From the NCBI GenBank assembly GCA_020002185.1, contig CM034537.1:70238048-70302047 (forward strand): 64,000 bases of DNA. Direction: 5' to 3'. The translations under genes and the position numbers were made by a program. Positions 55,401 to 64,000 of the stretch are shown here, piece by piece (the stretch's first letter is position 1; each line of letters opens with the position of its first letter). Below the pieces are notes generated by a model. It saw nothing but the letters and a program-made list of their open reading frames with translations. It was not told the origin of the DNA and did not search any database. The DNA comes from Paraescarpia echinospica. Its lineage: Eukaryota; Annelida; Polychaeta; Sabellida; Siboglinidae.

Positions 55401-58400
55401 TGCAGCGTGGACACCAAGATATGGATGCACCTAGTTGTTTTGAATCCCTGCAGTGTGTACACCAAGATATGGATGCACCTAGTTGTTTTGAATCCCTGCA
55501 GTGTGCACACCAAGATATGGATGCACCTAGTAGTTTTGAATCCCTGCAGCGTGCACACCAAGATATGGATGCACCTAGTTGTTTTGAATCCCTACAGCGA
55601 GTACACCAATATATGGGTGCACCTAGTTGTTTTGAATCCCTGCAGCGTGGACACCAAGATATGGATGCACCTAGTTGTTTTGAATCCCTGCAGTGTGCAC
55701 CACTAAGATATGGATAAATCTAGTTGTTTTGAATCACTGCAGCATGCACACCAAGATATGGATGCACCTTGTTGTTTTGAATCCCTGCAGCATGCACACC
55801 AAGATATGGATGCACCTAGTTTATTTGAATCCCTGCAGTGTCCACACCAAGATATGGATGCACCTAGTTGTTTTGAATCCCTGCAGTGTGGACACCAAGA
55901 TATGGATGCACCTAGTTGTTTTGAATCCCTGCAGCGTGGACACCAAGATAAGGGTGCACCTAGTTGTTATGAATCCCTGCAGCAAGCACACCAAGATAGG
56001 GATGCACTTAGTTGTTTTTGAATCCCTGCAGCATGGACACCAAGATATGGATGCACCTAGTTGTATTGAATCCCTGCAGTGTGCACACCAAGATATGGAT
56101 GCACCTAGTTGTTTTGAATCCCTGCAGCGTGTACACCAATATATGGGTGCACCTAGTTGTTTTGAATCCCTGCAGCGTGCACACCAAGATATGGATGCAC
56201 CTAGTTGTTTTGAATCCCTGCAGCGTGTACACCAAGATATGGGTGCACCTAGTTGTTTTGAATCCCTGCAGCGTGCACACCAAGATAGGGATGCACCTAG
56301 TTGTTTTGAATCCCTGCAGTGTGCACACCAAGATATGGATGCATTTAGTTGTTTTGAATCCCTGCAGCGTGCACACCAAGATATGGATACACCTAGGTGT
56401 TTTGAATCCCTGCAGCGTGGACATCAAGATATGGATACACCTAGTTGTTTTGAATCCCTGCAGCGTGGACACCAATATATGGGTGCACCTAGTTGTTTTG
56501 AATCCCTGCAGCATGCACACCAAGATATGGATGCACCTAGCTGTTTTGAATCCCTGCAGCGTGCACCACTAAGATATGGATACACCTAGTTGTTTTGAAT
56601 CGCTGCAGTGTGCACACCAAGATATGGATGCACTTAGTTGTTTTGAATCCCTGCAGCGTGGACACCAAGATATGGATACACTTAGTTGTTTTGAATCCCT
56701 GCAGTGTGCACACCAAGATATGGATGCACCTAGTTGTTTTGAATCCCTGCAGCGTGGACACCAAGATATGGGTGCACCTAGTTGTTTTGAATCCCTGCAG
56801 CATGCACACCAAGATATGGATGCACGTAGTTGTTTTGAATCCCTGCAGCGTGCACCACTAAGATATGGATACACCTAGTTGTTTTGAATCCCTGCAGTGT
56901 GCACACCAAGATATGGATGCACTTAGTTGTTTTGAATCCCTGCAGCGTGGACACCAAGATATGGATGAACTTAGTTGTTTTGAATCGCTGCAGTGTGCAC
57001 ACCAAGATATGGATGCACCTAGTTGTTTTGAATCCCTGCAGCGTGGACATCAAGATATGGATGCACCTAGTTGTTTTGAATCCCTGCAGTGTGTACGCCA
57101 AGATATGAATGCACCTAGTTGTTTTGAATCCCTGTAGTGTGTCCACCAATATATGGATGCACCTAGTTGTTTTGAATCCCTGTAGCGTGTACACCAAGAT
57201 ATGGATGCACCTATTTGTTTTGAATCCCTGCAGCGTGTCCACCAAGATATGGGTGCACCTAGTTGTTTTGAATCCCTGCAGCGTGCACACCAAGATATGG
57301 ATGCACCTAGTTGTTTAGAATCCCTGCAGCGTGTACACAAAGATATGGGTGCACCTAGTTGTTTTGAATCCCTGCAGCCTGGACACCAAGATATGGATGC
57401 ATCTAGTTGTTTTGAATCCCTGCAGCATGCACACCAAGATATGGATGCACCTAGTTGTTTTGAATCCCTGCAGTGTGCACACCAAGATGTCGATGCACTT
57501 AGTTGTTTTGAATCCCTGCAGTGTGCACACCAAGATATCGATGCACTTAGTTGTTTTGAATCCCTGCAGCGTGGACACCAAGATATGGATGCACCTAGTT
57601 GTTTTGAATCCCTGCAGTGTTCACACCAAGATATGGATGCACCTATTGTTTTTGAATCCCTGCAGTGTGTACACCAATATATGGATGCACCTATTTGTTT
57701 TGAATCCCTGCAGTGTGCACACCAAGATATGGATGCACCTAGTTGTTTTGAATCTCTGCAGTGTGTACACCAAGATATGGATGCACCTAGTCGTTTTGAA
57801 TCCCTGCAGTGTGCACCACTAAGATATGGATAAATCTAGTTGTTTTGAATCACTGCAGCATGCACACCAAGATATGGATGCACCTAGTTGTTTTGAATCC
57901 CTGCAGCATGCACACCAAGATATGGATGCTCCTAGTTGATTTGAATCCCTGCAGTGTCCACACCAAGATATGGATGCACCTAGTTGTTTTGAATCCCTGC
58001 AGTGTGGACACCAAGATATGGATGCACCTAGTTGTTTTGAATCCCTGCAGCGTGGACACCAAGATAAGGGTGCACCTAGTTGTTATAAATCCCTGCAGCA
58101 TGCACACCAAGATAGGGATGCACTTAGTTGTTTTTGAATCCTAGCAGCATGGACACCAAGATATGGATGCACCTAGTTGTATTGAATCCCTGCAGTGTGC
58201 ACACCAAGATATGGATGCACCTAGTTGTTTTGAATCCCTGCAGCGTGGACACCAAGATATGGGTGCACCTAGTTGTTTTGAATCCCTGCAGCATGCACAC
58301 CAAGATATGGATGCACTTAGTTGTTTTGAATCCCTGCAGCGTGGACACCAAGATATGGGTGCACCTAGTTGTTTTGAATCCCTGCAGCGTGGACACCAAG

Positions 58401-59512
58401 ATATGGATGCACTTAATTGTTTTGAATCCCTGCAGCGTGGACACCAAGATATGGATGCATCTAGTTGTTTTGAATCCCTGCAGTGTGTACACCAAGATAT
58501 GGATGCACCTAGTTGTTTTAAATCCCTGCAGCGTGTACACCAAGATATGGGTGCACCTAGTTGTTTTGAATCCCTGCAGCGTGGACACCAAGATATGGGT
58601 GCACCTAGTTGTTTTGAATCCCTGCAGCATGCACACCAAGATATGAATGCACCTAGTTGTTTTGAATCCCTGCAGCGTGCAACACTAAGATATGGATACA
58701 CCTAGTTGTTTTGAATCTATGCAGTGTGCACACCAATATATGGATGCACTTAGTTGTTTTGAATCCCTGCAGCGTGAACACCAAGATATGGATGCACTTA
58801 GTTGTTTTGAATCCCTGCAGTGTGCACACCAATATATGGATGCACCTAGTTGTTTTGAATCCCTGCAGCGTGGACATCAAGATATGGATGCACCTAGTTG
58901 TTTTGAATCCCTGCAGTGTGTACGCCAAGATATGAATGCACCTAGTTGTTTTGAATCCCTGTAGTGTGTACACCAATATATGGATGCAACTAGTTGTTTT
59001 GAATCCCTGTAGTGTGTACACCAAGATATTGATGCACCTAGTTGTTTTGAATCCCTGCAGCGTGTACACCAAGATATGGGTGCACCTAGTTGTTTTGAAT
59101 CCCTGCAGCATGCACACCAAGATATGGATGCACTTAGTTGTTTTGAATCCCTGCAGCGTGGACACCAAGATATGGGTGCACCTAGTTGTTTTGAATCCCT
59201 GCAGCGTGGACACCAAGATATGGATGCACTTAGTTGTTTTGAATCCCTGCAGCGTGGACACCAAGATATGGATGCACCTAGTTGTTTTGAATCCCTGCAG
59301 CGTGTACACCAAGATATGGGTGCACCTAGTTATTTTGAATCCCTGCAGTGTCCACACCAAGATATGGATGCACCTAGTTGTTTTCAATCCCTGCAGCATG
59401 CACACCAAGATATGGATGCACCTAGTTGATTTGAATCCCTGCAGCGTCGACACCAAGATATGGATGCACCTAGTTGTTTTGAATCCCTGCAGTGTGGACA
59501 CCAAGATATGGA
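49439..59512 (+). repeat. Giant 48-bp minisatellite, about 210 units (array 2)
   Basis: Same unit as 33000-45188. The first 4.3 kb match array 1 unit for unit; beyond about 54140 the order differs. A block of 4954 bp is repeated internally (for example 50275 to 55229, 52855 to 57809). The marker variant CACTAAGATATGGATAAATC recurs near 50749, 52865, 53828, 55703 and 57819. Open frames through it are by-products of the 48-base period. Confidence 0.97.
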
Positions 59513-60512
59513 NNNNNNNNNNNNNNNNNNNNNNNNNNNNNNNNNNNNNNNNNNNNNNNNNNNNNNNNNNNNNNNNNNNNNNNNNNNNNNNNNNNNNNNN
59601 NNNNNNNNNNNNNNNNNNNNNNNNNNNNNNNNNNNNNNNNNNNNNNNNNNNNNNNNNNNNNNNNNNNNNNNNNNNNNNNNNNNNNNNNNNNNNNNNNNNN
59701 NNNNNNNNNNNNNNNNNNNNNNNNNNNNNNNNNNNNNNNNNNNNNNNNNNNNNNNNNNNNNNNNNNNNNNNNNNNNNNNNNNNNNNNNNNNNNNNNNNNN
59801 NNNNNNNNNNNNNNNNNNNNNNNNNNNNNNNNNNNNNNNNNNNNNNNNNNNNNNNNNNNNNNNNNNNNNNNNNNNNNNNNNNNNNNNNNNNNNNNNNNNN
59901 NNNNNNNNNNNNNNNNNNNNNNNNNNNNNNNNNNNNNNNNNNNNNNNNNNNNNNNNNNNNNNNNNNNNNNNNNNNNNNNNNNNNNNNNNNNNNNNNNNNN
60001 NNNNNNNNNNNNNNNNNNNNNNNNNNNNNNNNNNNNNNNNNNNNNNNNNNNNNNNNNNNNNNNNNNNNNNNNNNNNNNNNNNNNNNNNNNNNNNNNNNNN
60101 NNNNNNNNNNNNNNNNNNNNNNNNNNNNNNNNNNNNNNNNNNNNNNNNNNNNNNNNNNNNNNNNNNNNNNNNNNNNNNNNNNNNNNNNNNNNNNNNNNNN
60201 NNNNNNNNNNNNNNNNNNNNNNNNNNNNNNNNNNNNNNNNNNNNNNNNNNNNNNNNNNNNNNNNNNNNNNNNNNNNNNNNNNNNNNNNNNNNNNNNNNNN
60301 NNNNNNNNNNNNNNNNNNNNNNNNNNNNNNNNNNNNNNNNNNNNNNNNNNNNNNNNNNNNNNNNNNNNNNNNNNNNNNNNNNNNNNNNNNNNNNNNNNNN
60401 NNNNNNNNNNNNNNNNNNNNNNNNNNNNNNNNNNNNNNNNNNNNNNNNNNNNNNNNNNNNNNNNNNNNNNNNNNNNNNNNNNNNNNNNNNNNNNNNNNNN
60501 NNNNNNNNNNNN
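59513..60512. other. Assembly gap, exactly 1000 N
   Basis: Placeholder gap. The left flank is the 48-bp array. The right flank begins within a copy of the MITE found at 3422-4131. Confidence 0.99.
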
Positions 60513-61153
60513 CTAGAACCCCAAATCGGCGTTAGTCGGTTGGTGTGCGCCTAGCATTAGTAATATAGACATTTAACCATCACATTGTTTCAATCATTAT
60601 TATGTCTACGTGTTGCTTCAAATCCAAGAAGGGCCTATACAACGGTGTGCCCCTGGGACTGGTGATACTGCCTAGTCATCACATATTTCGCACTCAAAAT
60701 GTCTACTTTCGTGAACCGAATTCTTCATATTTTTCGGTGACGATGCCCGGGTAATTACCTTATAATATGGCCCTAACTGTAACCCTAATCCCAAACCTAA
60801 CCATATGAAACACAAAATTACGCACTCCACCTATAATAAGTCTGCATTAGGCTTGATATTTACCCGGATGCCGTCTTCGAAACATGCCCCATGAGCCTAA
60901 TTCTCGCTTCCTCGTCATTTGGGATCGCATGATAGGACAATATAGGTCTCTATATATCAATGAAGGTAGGCTACTGAAATTCGTATGCTAGTGCTATGAG
61001 TACACAAATAAAAACGTTTCACGCATGGTGTTTTTGATAAATATCCATAAGCCCATACAGCGCGGTTGATTCGGGGGTACGCCTTTGCACATTTTCCCAA
61101 AAATCCAAAGGTCTGAGCCGGAGCATCAGCTCCTGACGCAGGCCTGCATGACA

Positions 61154-61368
61154 TCACAAGACAGGGTGGGGTTTGCTATTGGAGATTTTTCGTGGTGAAT
61201 TTTTTTTTGGATCAGTGTGCGGCAGATAAACGATAAGACCGCCTCTCTTAGTCATGCACACGAATCTGTACTGCTCAGTGTGTTGTTTACGTTCCTTGTG
61301 TCCGCGCCTAAGATCCAAATTGTCATTAATGATCAGTTTAGGGAACATATAGTGAGCTCGGCCGCTTT
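61154..61368 (-). CDS. Duplicate of the candidate exon at 4728-4942
   Basis: Same sequence and same polypyrimidine acceptor as the first copy. The same low confidence applies, and no family is recognised. Confidence 0.25.
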
Positions 61369-63010
61369 CTAAAAAAAACACGATCTACGTTAGGACATTT
61401 TATTATACTGATTTTTTACTATTTACGAGTATCATTTTAGATTATTTATTGTATTATGTACTCTTATAATAGTTATTATACATGCTAGATAGGTATATAT
61501 TTCTTTAAAAAATATTGTGATAATGATTTTACATTACTTTGGTCTGTGTTATACTTCCAAATTACCTCCTAAATGTATAAATATTTCGAACATATGACTT
61601 GCTGGTTGAGTTTACTATTAACATTATGTATAATATATTTATTGATTTTGTGATATATAATAATGATACTAATTTTATAATCTTTAGAACATTACTCTTA
61701 CTATTGTTTTAGAAAAATGCATTATAATTGTTAATCTGTCTATTTTTAAATCGTTTGCGTACTGTGCTTGCACCATGAGCGCCGCTGCTTGGCGGATACA
61801 CGCGCTGTTTAAGACTTCGTTGTTATTATTATGGACCCAAGGTCAACCGTCAATATATTTAACTCTAAATGTAATCAGATCGGTCAAGTGTCGGTGATAC
61901 AGGGCAGTTGCCAGGTTTTTACAAAGGGGTTCGTATTTATCGTACGGACCTACGCGTCAAATAAACGTTTCGAAGTTTTATCAGAGAGATTTGCACCTAT
62001 ACAATGACGCACAACAGAGTTGATCGAACTACATTCCCCCGAGGCATAAACGGTCCGTTCGTACCTGTTGTCGGGTTCATAATCCAACATTTTCCTGAAA
62101 GCGTGTGGGATCGTTTCTAAAACGTGGGTTCGCGCGAAACCCGGACTCCCTGGCTACAGTCCTGCTGTATTTGATGTTCACTTAGAGTTACCCCACCCTA
62201 TATTTATCAAGTGTTGACGGCGGCGCCGGCCCATGGCAGTGTTGGCTTTCGTGGCACGGTCAGTTTGACGCCTCATGCTTACTATGCATTGTGGTGGTGA
62301 CCAGTGTCCGGTTGCCCGCACACATGGCCGCAAACAACGCTTAGTCAGAACCAGAGAAAGATATGATCAGAGGATAAAATTGTGCGTTTGGTGTAAGCAA
62401 AAACACTATAATTAGTTACTTAGAGTTTGTCAGCGGTGCTGTAAAGTTGACCCGTCTAATCGTGCTTATTCATGGTGACACACAAAATTTTCACGATTGC
62501 AGTTGGCTAAATTCGATGGATATATCAACTTAAAAATTATTGTTATGTACGCGAAGGCGTTGATGACTATTCAACCGCGTGAATAGTTTATAAGCGATCG
62601 GATGGCATTTTATAAATACACGCATTTACATATTGTGAATATTAAAGTTTGTGAAAGTGCTTCACACCTGTGACGCACAAGATTTGCGGTTCTGATTAAT
62701 TACAGCAGAATGTATTGTAAAAGTTAAAATAAAACAACTATGGATTTGCGATTATGACTAGAATATGATTCACTGGGTGAGTGTAGGCGTTATTTGAGAC
62801 AGTGTTTTAATGTTCTGATATACAAAATATTCCATTGCCATTAGCTAAATTCTAGGTACATAACTATAATATGATTGTCAATAATTGTGTGGTCTAGAGG
62901 TACGTGAAACGTTCATGAATATTCAACCGCGTGAGTAAGCGATCGAATCGTGGCTATGTATGCTGATTTATAAATACACACATTTCAATATCGTGAATTT
63001 CACCTACGTC

Positions 63011-63626
63011 AGTAGTAATAGAGGTTAAGTACCGCGCATGGTTGTCGCGTCGCGGAGCAAGAGCAAAGTACCCGGATGTAGGTCAATGTCAAGTACCCGG
63101 ATGTAGGTCAAGGTCAAAGGTCACGTGACCCGGATGCAGGTCAAGGTCACGTGGCGCCCCACCGAAATTTTTCTTAACCAAAATAGCGCCCCCACCGGAA
63201 TTTTTCGAAACTAAAATAGCGCCCCTTTCGAAATTTTTCGTTACTACGATAGCGCCACCTAACGGATAGTTTGTGAACTAAATATTTCCCGCCAAAACCA
63301 TTAAAAGCGACCCCTGGCGGATAGTTGGTTAATTAAAACAGCGACCCCTACCGGAATTTTAAGGTACTAATTATACAAGTGGTGTCATCTTGTGGACAAG
63401 TTGTAAACTAAATGTTCTAGTACTGCAAATATTCGTGTCTCTTGCACGCTTGCGTGCAATAGAGCCCCCTGACGGGTACATCACGAACTACAAACATCAT
63501 CCCCTAGTGGCCAAGATGGAACTGAAATAGTTTGACCATCAGCGCCCCCTATCGAATTTTTTCGGAACTAAAAATAGTACAAGTAGCGCTCCTATCGGAT
63601 TTTTTCGGAACTAAATGGTTCGACTA
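63011..63626 (+). repeat. Virus-like left terminal repeat, second copy
   Basis: Matches 6585-7200 with one substitution noted (GTTTGACCATC versus GTTTGATCATC). It includes the AGGTCA half-sites, E-boxes and CTCF-like iterons. Confidence 0.8.
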
Positions 63627-63863
63627 GGGGTCTCTACGCCGGAAGTGACGTGGTACCGGAAGTCACTTGACTGTCATGGCGGCTTCTACTAGGGACGCTA
63701 CGCCGGAAGTAACGTAGTACCGGAAGTTATTTGAATGTCATGGCGACCTGATATGGTGGCCTCTACGCTTCCGCTAATCCCAACGAATATGTGTGTCAAC
63801 GAATAAAGAACTATCATGTTTGATAGATGACTATACTCTGACTAATTACATTGGTGTCCGTTG

Positions 63864-64000
63864 AGTGGCATCGGAAACCATGATGGTCACCTCTTTGAAT
63901 GTCTCGTGGCGTATCTCTTGTCTCGTCCGTACTCTCGTGTGATGTGATATCCGTAGTCTCGTGTGATGTGTCATCCGTAGTCTCGTAACATATCTCTTGT
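63864..64000 (-). repeat. TTDDTSHE-type minisatellite, start of second copy
   Basis: Matches 7438-7574. The array continues past the window end. Confidence 0.8.

Larger units (their letters stand above)
60513..64000 (+). repeat. Second copy of 4087-7574
   Basis: Constant offset 56426 with three noted transitions. It contains the MITE right end, the candidate exon, the AT-rich spacer, the left virus-like terminus and the first minisatellite units. It is cut by the window end. Confidence 0.95.

Noticed and set aside
33000..59512. Dozens of long open frames on both strands of the 48-bp arrays, some near 300 codons
   Set aside because: The 48-base period is divisible by three and the unit lacks stops in several frames at once, so all are open by construction. 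No start context, splice evidence or codon bias singles one out.

Overview
This is eukaryotic genomic DNA from an animal, most likely an aquatic invertebrate. The evidence is spliced exons with clean GT/AG boundaries, CR1/L2-group LINEs, a tRNA/MIR-like SINE, foldback MITEs, large minisatellites and decayed virus-like (Maverick/Polinton-related) capsid genes. Minisatellites that straddle splice junctions have, as I recall, been described in amphioxus. Together with the repeat mix this makes a lancelet plausible, but the species is not proven from the sequence.

Layout. (1) 1-6.5 kb: two minus-strand exons of an unrecognised gene (1665-1855 and 689-802, phases compatible), a GTAT microsatellite, a SINE, a 710-bp foldback MITE and AT-rich non-coding DNA. 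(2) 6.6-25.5 kb: a cluster of at least three related, decaying virus-like elements with genes on the minus strand. Their ends carry inverted repeats rich in GC words that match the CTCF consensus. Copy 1 has a small two-segment membrane protein, a 288-aa putative minor capsid protein and a truncated capsid-like fragment. Copy 2 has an intact two-exon zinc-finger gene and a SERTA-like gene. Copy 3 has an RPA-like gene cut in two by a 5.2-kb LINE. I see no DNA polymerase B, integrase, packaging ATPase or protease. (3) 25.5-29 kb: a truncated L2-type LINE, a small MITE, a dead MULE transposase and otherwise empty DNA. (4) 29-45 kb: the last two exons of an unknown minus-strand gene (32294-32506 spliced to 29447-29708), embedded in 46-bp, 21-bp and 48-bp minisatellites. 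The 48-bp array runs for more than 12 kb. (5) After a 1000-N gap, 46189-59512 repeats region 4 almost exactly with 15 fewer 46-bp units. After a second 1000-N gap, 60513-64000 repeats 4087-7574. The two later contigs look like alternative haplotypes or mis-scaffolded duplicates rather than new sequence.

How it fits together. The virus-like genes that keep intact promoters share one module: a CACGTG E-box flanked by GTGCCGAA words, about 25 bp upstream of a TATA box. One gene family (start MLK-x-x-YY-x-PCD) occurs in all three element copies with a different middle domain each time (none, zinc finger, RPA-like), a VTTS-rich linker and a Cys/His C-terminal domain. In the host gene, the 46-bp intronic minisatellite is visibly built from the real 3' splice site plus the first exonic bases, giving roughly 43 decoy acceptors in front of the true one. 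These two systems are the most interesting content of the window.
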